This document shows, piece by piece, positions 36,641 to 44,364 of a stretch of DNA of 64,000 nt. Position 1 is the stretch's first letter; each line of letters opens with the position of its first letter. The translations under genes and the position numbers were made by a program. Below the pieces are notes generated by a model, which worked only from the letters and a program-made list of their open reading frames with translations, did not search any database and was not told where the DNA came from. Location: NCBI GenBank assembly GCA_046518185.1, contig JBKGRZ010000004.1:310001-374000 (forward strand), written 5' to 3'. Origin of the DNA: Scandinavium vulneris_A (lineage in GTDB: Bacteria; Pseudomonadota; Gammaproteobacteria; Enterobacterales; Enterobacteriaceae).

Positions 36641-36893
36641 CGATCAACTTCTCCAGTAAAGGACTCATCTTGCCGACTCGACCGTTTGGGTCGTGTTTCT
36701 TCACTTTCTTCTCAGCTTTATTCGGCTTGATGTAAAACGCATCAGGGTCAACTCGATATTCACGACCGTGAAGCTCCGGGGGTGGGTAGATGTTCCCGTT
36801 ACGCGCCCAGCGCCGCAACGTAACGATCGCCGGTGGATTGTCGGGGTAGGTATCTTCCGCCCAGGTTGTCAGAGTTACTAAAGGCATATGCAC
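36612..36893 (-). CDS. xis: Excisionase (Xis)
   Basis: The 93-residue winged-helix protein resembles lambda Xis: VTLTTWAEDTYPDNPPAIVTLRRWARNGNIYPPPELHGREYRVD, with the basic recognition helix and wing. It would bend attR and direct Int to excision. Its 3' end overlaps the int start by 29 bases. Confidence 0.85.
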   Translation of the reverse strand: MHMPLVTLTTWAEDTYPDNPPAIVTLRRWARNGNIYPPPELHGREYRVDPDAFYIKPNKAEKKVKKHDPNGRVGKMSPLLEKLIDESEKKVRC

Positions 36894-36949
36894 CTCACAA
36901 CCGGCCAGCAGGTTAGCGCTGACCGGGTTTCAAAACTGATTACTGAAAA

Positions 36950-37366
36950 TCACTCTGTTTTTGGTGTTGTTGCGAACATGGCGGCGCGGCAGGCGCTCCA
37001 TATCTCTTGCGCACCAACATCGCCTATCTCGTAACCGTCGCAGAGTTCGATGATTTCATCGCGCAATTCATCTGGTACGGTTTCCGGTGCCACCTCTACT
37101 GCTGGGGCTGGCTGTGCGACGGCGAAGAGGCGATCGCCGACGTTTACGTTCATTCCGTAATGCGCCTTGAAAATGAACTCATCCGTGCCGGTGCCCTTGC
37201 CTTGAATAAATCCAGCTGATTTCGCTTTACGGTATTCCTGAAGCGCTTCCTCAGCAGTCAGTAGACGGCGGGCCAGTTTCTGAATGTGGCTCCTGTCATA
37301 GCCGTGCCCGACGCCGTTTTCTGCGTAATCAACAACGCGCTCGCCTGTTAGTTTGTTATTGGTCAT
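36950..37366 (-). CDS. Phage early-region hypothetical protein
   Basis: This is a 138-residue soluble protein (MTNNKLTGERVVDYAENGVGH) with no catalytic motif I recognise. It resembles small leftward early proteins of lambdoid prophages. It is transcribed with xis/int from the early leftward operon. No function is proposed. Confidence 0.7.
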   Translation of the reverse strand: MTNNKLTGERVVDYAENGVGHGYDRSHIQKLARRLLTAEEALQEYRKAKSAGFIQGKGTGTDEFIFKAHYGMNVNVGDRLFAVAQPAPAVEVAPETVPDELRDEIIELCDGYEIGDVGAQEIWSACRAAMFATTPKTE

Positions 37367-37370
37367 TTAA

Positions 37371-37679
37371 TCAATCCCACTGCAAAACTGATGCGAAATA
37401 GGCTCCCCGGCACGGTGTATTGCGCGGATGATGCCAGCCCGAATAACCATCCTGACCGCCGATAGGACTCACCTTGTACCAGCACTGGTAATAGCGGGCG
37501 CTCAGGGTGAAATCTTTTGCGTAGTCAGTATCAACAATGTATTGAGTCACAGCCGCCTGAATAATATCGGCGTCGGTATAATCGCCGCGCATAACGAGGA
37601 AGCGAGCATCATCGGAAGAGAGATATTCGACCTCGCCGTCGTTTGCGCTTTTGCTTGTGGGTTTTAAAACTTCGCTCAT
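37371..37679 (-). CDS. Phage early-region hypothetical protein
   Basis: The start at 37679 (MSEVLKPTSKSANDGEVEYL) has a GGAGG site 10 bases upstream and overlaps the previous gene's stop by 4 bases, giving 102 residues. A longer frame to 37793 would run into that gene. The C-terminus is rich in Tyr, Trp and Gly (YYQCWYKVSPIGGQDGYSGW). I do not recognise the family. Confidence 0.68.
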   Translation of the reverse strand: MSEVLKPTSKSANDGEVEYLSSDDARFLVMRGDYTDADIIQAAVTQYIVDTDYAKDFTLSARYYQCWYKVSPIGGQDGYSGWHHPRNTPCRGAYFASVLQWD

Positions 37680-38365
37680 AATTTGCAGGCCTCCGGAGTT
37701 GCTGAAATTCGACAGGCTAGAAACGTAGCCGCCGCTTTGTGCGCTAACTTTTGGAGGTCGTAATATTGAATTCCCCACGCAATTGCGTGACACGCCCAGA
37801 GGTAATGAACAGAGTAACCTTTGAAATTGTGTTCCCAGAAATCGGACAGAAAACCTTCCCGATCGTCTGCGTTTGAATAGGCTAGATAAGCCTCGTGCTC
37901 ATTGCTGGATCCGCACTTCATTTCACGAATTAGTTCCAATATGTCGGAATGCCGTTCTTCGTAATCATCACTCTCTTCGCCATCACAGGGCTTGTTGCAC
38001 TCGATCCACTCTGACAGCATCCCATCGAGCACTTTTATGTACGCACGTTCATCCCATTCGTAAGCGATTTTGTCGCGTGGGCAGCCGGTGCCAGCTTCCA
38101 GTTTTTCAGACCAGTAACCGGGGTTGATACGGCTAGTGTCGTTGCGGAAAAAATCAAACATATCCTTGATGCGGCTGAACGTCCACGTACCCATGTCACC
38201 CGTCATGCTCAGGTAGCCAGGCCACGTCACTAGATCGAAGGAATAGCAACTGGTACCGGGGTGCCTAAAGCTCAGGTGGCGGTAGTTGCCATTGTCACGG
38301 ATGACCGTTAGTTGGTGCAGGCCCACATCTTTTTCAAATCGCTTAAATACATTGTTGTGTTCCAT
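37676..38365 (-). CDS. Conserved phage hypothetical protein
   Basis: The 229-residue acidic protein (MEHNNVFKRFEKDVGLHQLTV) has aromatic-rich segments such as WTFSRIKDMFDFF and FWEHNFKGYSVHYLWACHAIAWG. It resembles a conserved protein of many enterobacterial prophage early regions, of unknown function. It is coupled by short overlaps or gaps to its neighbours. Confidence 0.72.
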   Translation of the reverse strand: MEHNNVFKRFEKDVGLHQLTVIRDNGNYRHLSFRHPGTSCYSFDLVTWPGYLSMTGDMGTWTFSRIKDMFDFFRNDTSRINPGYWSEKLEAGTGCPRDKIAYEWDERAYIKVLDGMLSEWIECNKPCDGEESDDYEERHSDILELIREMKCGSSNEHEAYLAYSNADDREGFLSDFWEHNFKGYSVHYLWACHAIAWGIQYYDLQKLAHKAAATFLACRISATPEACKL

Positions 38366-38366
38366 A

Positions 38367-38690
38367 TCACTTATCTCCCTGAGTCATATTGCGAAACCAG
38401 GTACATACCGGGCCGTCTTCTGAATCATGGATTGAACCGATAAACCAGCCTTCGCCATCTGGTGGCTTGGGCTGCCATTCCGAAAAATCAGAGTCGTAAG
38501 GCACATCGTCCAGATAATCGAACGAATCATCGCGAAGCTCGTAAATCCATTCCAGACCGTTGGTCTGAGCCCATGCATCAAGCTCGGCATCCGGGATGTA
38601 ATCCCGCGAATCACAGAATTTGTCGTACTCCGGGTGAGTCCAGCAGCCGTATTCGTCGCGTTCTACGGGTAATGCTGTGATTTTATTCAT
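38367..38690 (-). CDS. Phage early-region hypothetical protein
   Basis: The 107-residue very acidic protein (DDSFDYLDDVPYDSDFSEW) starts at an ATG that overlaps the upstream gene's stop by 4 bases. The high Asp/Trp content suggests a DNA-mimic-like or protein-binding role, but that is speculation. No family is recognised. Confidence 0.68.
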   Translation of the reverse strand: MNKITALPVERDEYGCWTHPEYDKFCDSRDYIPDAELDAWAQTNGLEWIYELRDDSFDYLDDVPYDSDFSEWQPKPPDGEGWFIGSIHDSEDGPVCTWFRNMTQGDK

Positions 38691-38890
38691 GCTGCGCTAC
38701 CTTCGATTGGCTTGATACTGGTTAAAATCAGTCGGCGGCGCGTATGTTCGGCAAAGTGACGGCTGCCAGTTTCTTTGTGGTAGAACTCGTTCTTGCCGAC
38801 TACCCACATTTTATCTGTTGCATGTAGCTTTTTTCGCTTCGGACCGTCTTTAGTGATAACGGTGCCGGTATGGGTTTTCTTTGTGCTCAT
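38687..38890 (-). CDS. Small basic phage protein
   Basis: The 67-residue protein starts MSTKKTHTGTVITKDGPKRKK and is Lys/Arg-rich. The ATG at 38890 overlaps the upstream stop by 4 bases; the longer frame to 38971 is within that gene and is rejected. No function is recognised. Confidence 0.65.
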   Translation of the reverse strand: MSTKKTHTGTVITKDGPKRKKLHATDKMWVVGKNEFYHKETGSRHFAEHTRRRLILTSIKPIEGSAA

Positions 38891-39333
38891 GCTGTACGGC
38901 CCTCTGTAATGCTCAGGCACAACTGCTTTGCAGCTTCGCACTGAGCAATATCGAACCAGCCAAAATGGCATTCGTTCACGGAAATATTTAGGGCGTTGGC
39001 CAGCCAGGCATAAGCCTCTGTGCGGCTCATTTTTCCGCTACGCCAAATCGCTTCGAATGGTTTTTTACAGTTTTTCCTGGCGTCCCGGGTGGCCTTATCC
39101 GCCAGCGTGCCGAGTGGGATGTTCGTGAAAGGGTGAATCCCCACGTATGCACCGCAACCGCTACATAAATACATATAAGGCCAGTCGCTATAATCGCGGC
39201 CGTACACTTCCTGATGCGTTGCCACATGCACGCCTGAGTTGCATAAACGGCACTCAGTAGGCACTGGTAAGGGATTTTTAACGCGAGCCATCGCTTTACG
39301 GCTCGGGTTTGCTGGTGTTTTTGATTCATGCAT
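38887..39333 (-). CDS. DUF3268-type zinc-finger phage protein
   Basis: The 148-residue protein has two CxxC knuckles (TECRLCNSG at about residues 27-35 and YLCSGCGAYVG about 30 further on) and the HPFTNIPLGTLAD motif typical of the DUF3268 zinc-finger family of phage and plasmid genes. The role is unknown. It is coupled by an 8-base overlap to the small gene upstream. Confidence 0.75.
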   Translation of the reverse strand: MHESKTPANPSRKAMARVKNPLPVPTECRLCNSGVHVATHQEVYGRDYSDWPYMYLCSGCGAYVGIHPFTNIPLGTLADKATRDARKNCKKPFEAIWRSGKMSRTEAYAWLANALNISVNECHFGWFDIAQCEAAKQLCLSITEGRTA

Positions 39334-39502
39334 TTTTGGGTGCCTTAAATTTTTTTGTTTTTACTTCCGGCGGCTGCTCAACAATGTCGTGGTGCCGCCG
39401 GTACCCGCTCCGCATATGCCAGATGATTTCTTCGGTGTGGTCGTCGCCATCATCGGGTTCTGTTCTTTTGGCGAATCTCAGGCCGTCGTAGTCGTCGCTC
39501 AT
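39326..39502 (-). CDS. Small phage protein, 58 residues
   Basis: The product begins MSDDYDGLRFAKRTEPDDGD and ends EVKTKKFKAPKNA. It overlaps the next gene's start by 8 bases. The acidic N-terminus, basic C-terminus and tight overlaps with neighbours support it as a real gene, but no homologue is recognised. Confidence 0.55.
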   Translation of the reverse strand: MSDDYDGLRFAKRTEPDDGDDHTEEIIWHMRSGYRRHHDIVEQPPEVKTKKFKAPKNA

Positions 39503-39543
39503 ATCTCTGTCTCAGTAAGCGGCCATTGCTGGCCGCATCCGGG

Positions 39544-40107
39544 TTAACGCACCTGTAAAGTTGGTGAACCTGTTTCGAGGTGAGCGCCGGGTATTGATTT
39601 GAGCAATTCCGGGTCTGGCTCTTCGCCGGCAGCGCGGGCAGCTTCGATTTTTGTGGCCAGCTCCTGCAATGCTTTTTTCAGCTCGTCGTTCTTTGTGGTG
39701 GTGACCACTTCAGTGTGAGACTCGACAAATTCATCGGGGAGTAAATCCACGTTGTCGATCTTCAGGCTTACGCCGCCCTTGCGGGCTGTAAACGTGTTGA
39801 GCGTGGTTTTAAAGGTGGTGCGGTCGCTGGCTTGCAGACATTGCAGCAGGTAGCTTTTGAGCGCGTAAGCCTGACGTTCCCAGTGTTTCTTTCGTTCGCC
39901 AACCCGTGCAGCTTCTTTTTTGCAGGCCTCCGCTTTTGCATCAAAATCGCGGATCACGTTCATGGTTGCGTCGAACTTGTCTTCGAGCATTCCCTCGATG
40001 CCTTCCAGGGTGTCGGCAATCATTTCGGGGGTGAGATCCCCGCCGTCGGCGGCGAGGGATTCCAGTTTGCTAATCTCTAAAGCGAGGTCGATGGTGCGGT
40101 TGCTCAT
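39544..40107 (-). CDS. Siphovirus Gp157-like protein
   Basis: The 187-residue, largely coiled-coil protein starts MSNRTIDLALEISKLESLA. It contains MIADTLEGIEGMLEDKFDATMNVIRDFDAKAEACKKEAARV and ARKGGVSLKIDNVDLLPDEFV, matching the Gp157 family found beside phage single-strand annealing genes. An AGGAG site precedes the ATG at 40107, which overlaps the recombinase stop by 4 bases. It probably assists phage recombination. Confidence 0.85.
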   Translation of the reverse strand: MSNRTIDLALEISKLESLAADGGDLTPEMIADTLEGIEGMLEDKFDATMNVIRDFDAKAEACKKEAARVGERKKHWERQAYALKSYLLQCLQASDRTTFKTTLNTFTARKGGVSLKIDNVDLLPDEFVESHTEVVTTTKNDELKKALQELATKIEAARAAGEEPDPELLKSIPGAHLETGSPTLQVR

Positions 40108-40898
40108 GCTGCTTTCTCCTGCAATTTGGTGAGGCACTCGGTTTTAACTTCCTCGAGGCGGCGCAGACGGCCCTCAAGATATTTAACGTATTCGTTATCA
40201 GCCTTATCGCGGGCCGCTTTGAGGTGAACACCCATCACTCGGGTGAGGGAGGAGGCGATACCGGAAACTTCATTCGGGGTAACAGCTGAGCGCATACTTT
40301 CAGTATTCAGCTTGAATTTTTCGTCCAGCTCTTTACGGATGCGTGTAACGTCCTCGGCCTTATCACTGGCGTTGCGGATATCGAACTCGATGGCGTTTTC
40401 TTGCTTGTATTCGGCCTTGTCATAGAGGCCGAGCCACACGTCAGCAGAGAAGCCCAGGAGAGAGAGCGCTTTTTTGATTGCGTCAGTCAGGGATTTTTTC
40501 TGTGCTTCACCGTCACAGGTGATCCCGTGCTTGGTTTTGTAGAGGTATTTTGTTGCGCCATATGCTTCAACTTCGCCGCGAATGTCACCTTCAATGGCGT
40601 ACCAGAATTTAATCTTGATACTGTGGTTTTCCTCGGTAATGAGAGTGCCGTCGCCGTCCCGCAGCAGGCGGTTGCCTACAAATTTTTTGTCTTCATAGAT
40701 GGCTTCGCTCATCGGCGCCCCGGGCAGCATTCGATCTTCCATAACCTCAAACCCCCAGCCGGTACCGATAGGGCCGAAAATCTCGGTGGCTCGCATTACC
40801 ATGTACTCAGCGTTGATACTCGTGCCTTCAAAACCAGCGCCAGCCAGGTCTTTTGTATAGCGGGGGTCGGTACGCATGACGCGGCGCCAGATTTCCAT
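40104..40898 (-). CDS. Internal in-frame gene: Rad52-like single-strand annealing protein
   Basis: Codon 495 of the 758-codon ORF is an ATG at 40898, preceded by AAAGGAG with a 5-base spacer, as strong a ribosome-binding site as any in the region. Translation from here gives a complete 264-residue annealase domain (MEIWRRVMRTDPRYTKDLAG) without the linker. It would anneal complementary ssDNA during phage recombination. Independent translation is inferred from the site. Confidence 0.6.
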   Translation of the reverse strand: MEIWRRVMRTDPRYTKDLAGAGFEGTSINAEYMVMRATEIFGPIGTGWGFEVMEDRMLPGAPMSEAIYEDKKFVGNRLLRDGDGTLITEENHSIKIKFWYAIEGDIRGEVEAYGATKYLYKTKHGITCDGEAQKKSLTDAIKKALSLLGFSADVWLGLYDKAEYKQENAIEFDIRNASDKAEDVTRIRKELDEKFKLNTESMRSAVTPNEVSGIASSLTRVMGVHLKAARDKADNEYVKYLEGRLRRLEEVKTECLTKLQEKAA

Positions 40899-42380
40899 GT
40901 TGTCTCCTTTCCCGGCGAGGTCGTTTTCAAGTGCCGCACCAATGGATTGGAAAGAGGGTTCGGCAGGTTGTGCTGCCGGCACTTCTACTTTTTCGACTTC
41001 ATTTGAGGGGGCTGGTGGCTCTGCTGCGGCTGCTGCTTTTGGCTGCTCGCCCATCAGGTTATCGATCGAGAAAACACCATCAGCGATTTTCTTAACTTCT
41101 GGCTGTGCCGCTGGCTTCTCGATTGTTTCCTGCGGTGCCGGATAGGTGCCGTTTTTGCGCGCCTGGTATTCTTCCTGGCTGATTTCGGTACCGCCATCGG
41201 CGAGGGCTTTTTTCAATCCTGCAGGCTTGTTTGCACGTCCGACTTTTTCACCGTCAGCCATGAGGAAATAAAACGGCCCGCTTTCTTCTACAGGTGGCGC
41301 AGTTTCCACCGCCCCCGTTGCTGGCTCATCATCAGGGTGCTGCGGTTCCACTGAATGAGTTTCTGCCGGTTCATGTTCCAGTACGCCAGCTGATGCCGCC
41401 GTGTTTTGTTCGGTTTCATGGCTATCGTTCTCGTCGAAGAGATAATCGGGAAGGAGAGGGTGACCAGCAAAGTGCTCGCGCACATAAGCCCGGCGGCCCA
41501 CGCTGTCTTTAATCAGGCTGAGGTCTTTCATGCCATCGAGTGTTAATTCGTACAGCAACTGCTCCGGGAAGGAGTAGATCCCCGGAATACCGACGAGAGT
41601 TGTGCGCCATGCACGCCATGCCGGATCGGGTGCTTCCTTAATTTGTTTGGCATTTTTCACGTCGCTGGCGCCAGCTTTAGCCGGGTCTTTCCCCATGACC
41701 AGAAGCGCTACCACCAGATCAAAACGTTCAGGGTCGCCGCTGCCGGGATTTAGTTCGCCCGGAGCTACCACGTTGCCATCTTTACGGTCTGCTTCGTGTT
41801 TTTTCTGCCAGCCTGCCAGCACAGCCTTAATCTCAGGCCATTTTTTTGTAGTGGAAGAGTTTTCACGCACAAAAGAAATGGCTTCCTGGATACGTTCGGA
41901 GTGCATGGCAAGAATTGACGGCATTTTGAAGAGTGCCGAAGCAATATGGCTGTCGAAAGAGGATGATTCGTCTTGCTGCAACGCAATGGCGCTGGCGAGT
42001 TGCTCGCTGTTGATTACAGTCGTGCCGTGCTTCACCAGTACCGCGGCGCGGAGGGAGGGCTGTAATTTATTGAAATCTACCGGCGTGGCCTGGATTTTAG
42101 CCACCGGGTGGCCCAGCGCCTCATTCCAGTCATGATCAAACAGGAATGTTTCATCCCATTCGTCAGCAGGGAAGGGAACTTCTGGCGCATTCTGATAAAT
42201 GCGGAGTTCAAACAGAGAATCATCGGCCTCCGGGAACGCCTCCATAAAAAGCAGAGTAGCTTTCGCTCGAGCTTGTTTTTCATTCGCTGCTTCAAAAGAA
42301 TGGGCAATACGTACCGCGCCATTTTCTTCGATGGCATCCTCATCGCCATACCAGCAACCAGTATATTCAGACATTTTCAC
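40104..42380 (-). CDS. Large phage recombination ORF: N-terminal RecE-like region plus C-terminal Rad52-type annealase
   Basis: The 758-residue ORF has three parts. Residues 1-320 form a soluble region reminiscent of the non-nuclease N-terminus of RecE (similarity weak, by eye). Residues 320-490 are an acidic/proline-rich linker with a small folded patch (FYFLMADGEKVGRANKP). Residues 494-758 resemble Rad52/ERF-superfamily ssDNA-annealing proteins (EIFGPIGTGWGFEV; KSLTDAIKKALSLLGFSADVWLGLYD). The C-terminal part has its own apparent start (listed separately). Its position beside Gp157 fits a recombination module. Confidence 0.72.
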   Translation of the reverse strand: MKMSEYTGCWYGDEDAIEENGAVRIAHSFEAANEKQARAKATLLFMEAFPEADDSLFELRIYQNAPEVPFPADEWDETFLFDHDWNEALGHPVAKIQATPVDFNKLQPSLRAAVLVKHGTTVINSEQLASAIALQQDESSSFDSHIASALFKMPSILAMHSERIQEAISFVRENSSTTKKWPEIKAVLAGWQKKHEADRKDGNVVAPGELNPGSGDPERFDLVVALLVMGKDPAKAGASDVKNAKQIKEAPDPAWRAWRTTLVGIPGIYSFPEQLLYELTLDGMKDLSLIKDSVGRRAYVREHFAGHPLLPDYLFDENDSHETEQNTAASAGVLEHEPAETHSVEPQHPDDEPATGAVETAPPVEESGPFYFLMADGEKVGRANKPAGLKKALADGGTEISQEEYQARKNGTYPAPQETIEKPAAQPEVKKIADGVFSIDNLMGEQPKAAAAAEPPAPSNEVEKVEVPAAQPAEPSFQSIGAALENDLAGKGDNMEIWRRVMRTDPRYTKDLAGAGFEGTSINAEYMVMRATEIFGPIGTGWGFEVMEDRMLPGAPMSEAIYEDKKFVGNRLLRDGDGTLITEENHSIKIKFWYAIEGDIRGEVEAYGATKYLYKTKHGITCDGEAQKKSLTDAIKKALSLLGFSADVWLGLYDKAEYKQENAIEFDIRNASDKAEDVTRIRKELDEKFKLNTESMRSAVTPNEVSGIASSLTRVMGVHLKAARDKADNEYVKYLEGRLRRLEEVKTECLTKLQEKAA

Positions 42381-42645
42381 CTCCGTTATTTACGGTTTGA
42401 TAAGTTTCATTTAATTTATTCAGTACGTTTTCAGGTAACACGTACGGAAGATTTCTTTTATCGCAAATCTTTAATTGGCTGATTACGTATGTCGCCATTT
42501 CTTCAGTAGTGAGATAACCGCAGGCGATTAACTCAATAATCATTTTTTGCATTGCGCTAGGAGCAATACTCAATGTGACTTCATCACCATTTGTTAGTGA
42601 CAATTTTTTAAATGCGAGCGTGATATCCAATTTGATACTCCCCAT
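42367..42645 (-). CDS. Small phage protein of unknown function
   Basis: The reading frame encodes 92 residues (MGSIKLDITLAFKKLSLTNGDEVTLSI) and overlaps the recombination ORF by 14 bases. The ATG at 42645 has no clear Shine-Dalgarno, whereas a TTG at 42630 (LDITLAF) has GGGGAG upstream and may be the real start. No family is recognised. Confidence 0.6.
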   Translation of the reverse strand: MGSIKLDITLAFKKLSLTNGDEVTLSIAPSAMQKMIIELIACGYLTTEEMATYVISQLKICDKRNLPYVLPENVLNKLNETYQTVNNGGENV

Positions 42646-42713
42646 TTATCAGATTAAGCACTGTTAAAATGCTTATGCTGATAAATGCCCCGCGTTAACG
42701 GGGCAGATAGCTT

Positions 42714-42992
42714 TTAGTGGAATACGGTGTCGACCATGTTTTTCTTGTATTCGGTATATGTGCCGCTTTCTTTTTCTGCTTCATGAAGACGGATGTGAAC
42801 ATTGGTTAACTCATCGATAGCTACGTGAGCACAACCGAACTTCCCGAGGACATAGCCGCCATCTAACACGACGGTAGTGCGCCCAATTGGAGATGTGTGA
42901 ATGACACCAGTGATTGAATCTTCACATTTAAACAAAGCCAGTTCGCTGTTGATGGCAGATAAGTGAAGATTGATAATGCTGACAGATTTCAT
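42714..42992 (-). CDS. Small phage protein of unknown function
   Basis: The 92-residue soluble protein (MKSVSIINLHLSAINSELALFKC) has a beta-rich first half and a charged C-terminal helix. AGGAGC lies upstream. It is part of the leftward early operon. No function is recognised. Confidence 0.62.
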   Translation of the reverse strand: MKSVSIINLHLSAINSELALFKCEDSITGVIHTSPIGRTTVVLDGGYVLGKFGCAHVAIDELTNVHIRLHEAEKESGTYTEYKKNMVDTVFH

Positions 42993-43067
42993 ATATATGC
43001 TCCTGGAAAAAAGGATTATGGATTTACCTGCCGGATTAACGGCATATTTAAAAAGTGCAACTAACTA

Positions 43068-43193
43068 CTATAAATCGCGGCTGGAATCAGACCCGCACAC
43101 ATCAACTTGAAACATGAATGTAGAAATAAAGCCAATTGCTGCTACTGCTAAGGTAATAAAGATGAAGCCAGCCACTATTAAAACTGTTTCCAT
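43068..43193 (-). CDS. Small single-pass membrane protein
   Basis: A 41-codon frame encodes METVLIVAGFIFITLAVAAI followed by GFISTFMF and a short polar tail with a Cys. It is one clear transmembrane helix, and GAGA lies upstream of the ATG. Small membrane proteins are frequent in lambdoid early regions; no specific homologue is recognised. Confidence 0.5.
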   Translation of the reverse strand: METVLIVAGFIFITLAVAAIGFISTFMFQVDVCGSDSSRDL

Positions 43194-43220
43194 TGTTATT
43201 TTCTCTAATGGGTTACCTGA

Positions 43221-43424
43221 TTAGTTCAGGTTGATTAATGGTTCTCCGCGAGAATCAAGGCAGACTTCAACAAAAACATCGGTGATTCGCTTTGACTCAG
43301 TAAGGTTGAATAAATAAAGTTTTCCATTTTTATTCGCGGATGCTTTATATGTTTTACCTTCGTGCTTTACTAACATACCTGGCTTAACACAGGCGCGAAT
43401 TACTTCCTGAGTACCGTACATCAT
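43221..43424 (-). CDS. Small phage protein of unknown function
   Basis: The 67-residue protein (MMYGTQEVIRACVKPGMLVKHEGKTYKAS) looks like a small beta-barrel (SH3-like pattern GMLVKHEGKTY). Its start overlaps the upstream gene by 4 bases. No family is assigned. Confidence 0.6.
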   Translation of the reverse strand: MMYGTQEVIRACVKPGMLVKHEGKTYKASANKNGKLYLFNLTESKRITDVFVEVCLDSRGEPLINLN

Positions 43425-44188
43425 GCATACTCCCTGTAAAATGATTGCGTTTTACTAAAAGTAGAATTTATTGCTAGCGCCTCGGTATGCGAACGGTCGA
43501 TAGTAATTTCACGTTCTATAGCACTTAGTACTTCAAAGAATGCTTCCTGAAAGATTGCACCTGGTCGGGTGTATGCACAGTCGTATAGATCGTTTATTTT
43601 CAGCGCTTCGGCATGCATCGCTTCCATTTGCGCTCGCTTTGTCAGAGTTATCGAGGTCATCACCGCGTATATATGCCAACTCTTTCCTGATGCATTGAAA
43701 GTCCCGTCGAATGCACCGTCGCTCCATTGCGCATTGGTTTGAGGGCTTATGCTCAACAGGTACTGAATGGCTTTGTCTATTGCTTCGTCCATTTCCAGCG
43801 CCTCGGCGTGGGCCGCTTCAATCAGCTGGCACCGAGCTGCATGGTCATTTACTGCAAAAAAATTAATCTGTGCTTTGTGATCTGCATTCAACGAGCCAGA
43901 GAGAATCGCGTTCATATCAGCAGCATGCTGCTCGACAGTCACTGTGGCCATGTAATTTGACGGTTCAACATAATCGTCCAGCTGTGCTGCGCAACGTTCC
44001 AGATCCGCAATGAGCTGTGATTTGCGGGTGTAACCAGTGGTCGGGAAATCAAATACGCCTGTGAATCCAGCCTGCTTAACACACTCATTCCAATTGGTGA
44101 TGATCGCTGCAATGGTGCGTTTTGCTGTGTTGGATGCTTCACTGCGTGCAGTGTTGGCCAGGTCAATTGCATTTTGCTTGGTTGTCAT
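43421..44188 (-). CDS. First gene of the leftward early operon, unknown function
   Basis: From the ATG at 44188 (MTTKQNAIDLANTARSEASN), which has AAGGA 10 bases upstream, the product is 255 residues. An upstream in-frame ATG inside the operator at about 44281 has no Shine-Dalgarno and is rejected. The sequence has three repeated-looking segments with (H)-A/T-EALxxx (AAHAEALEMDE; AMHAEALKIND; RSHTEALAINS), suggesting helical repeats. It is the first gene behind the presumed pL and is not recognisably N-like. Confidence 0.68.
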   Translation of the reverse strand: MTTKQNAIDLANTARSEASNTAKRTIAAIITNWNECVKQAGFTGVFDFPTTGYTRKSQLIADLERCAAQLDDYVEPSNYMATVTVEQHAADMNAILSGSLNADHKAQINFFAVNDHAARCQLIEAAHAEALEMDEAIDKAIQYLLSISPQTNAQWSDGAFDGTFNASGKSWHIYAVMTSITLTKRAQMEAMHAEALKINDLYDCAYTRPGAIFQEAFFEVLSAIEREITIDRSHTEALAINSTFSKTQSFYREYA

Positions 44189-44270
44189 TTTTGAGTTTCC
44201 TTGTTGTGCCCTTGTCGCCAGGCTGGCGGAACGTTTTTCTGAGAAATCACTGTGTGGTTTCGATGGGATG

Positions 44271-44299
44271 AGATTAGCCATTGCTAAGTATTGGATCAA
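44271..44299 (-). promoter_or_regulatory. Presumed early leftward promoter pL
   Basis: On the minus strand TTGATC (-35) is separated by exactly 17 bases from TAATCT (-10). The operator TTAGCAATGGCTAA (plus strand 44274-44287) overlaps the -10. It faces the long leftward operon. Confidence 0.7.
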
Positions 44300-44321
44300 G
44301 CTAAAAATTAGTTATAACTTG
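44274..44321. promoter_or_regulatory. Left operator region (two repressor half-palindromes)
   Basis: Two 14-bp sites, TTAGCCATTGCTAA (44274-44287) and TTAGTTATAACTTG (44308-44321), share the TTAG...CTAA/CTTG pattern of the right operators and flank pL. Confidence 0.65.
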
Positions 44322-44364
44322 AAAATTGAGCGTGAAAAAACGCAAATGCATGAAAGCAAAGGCG

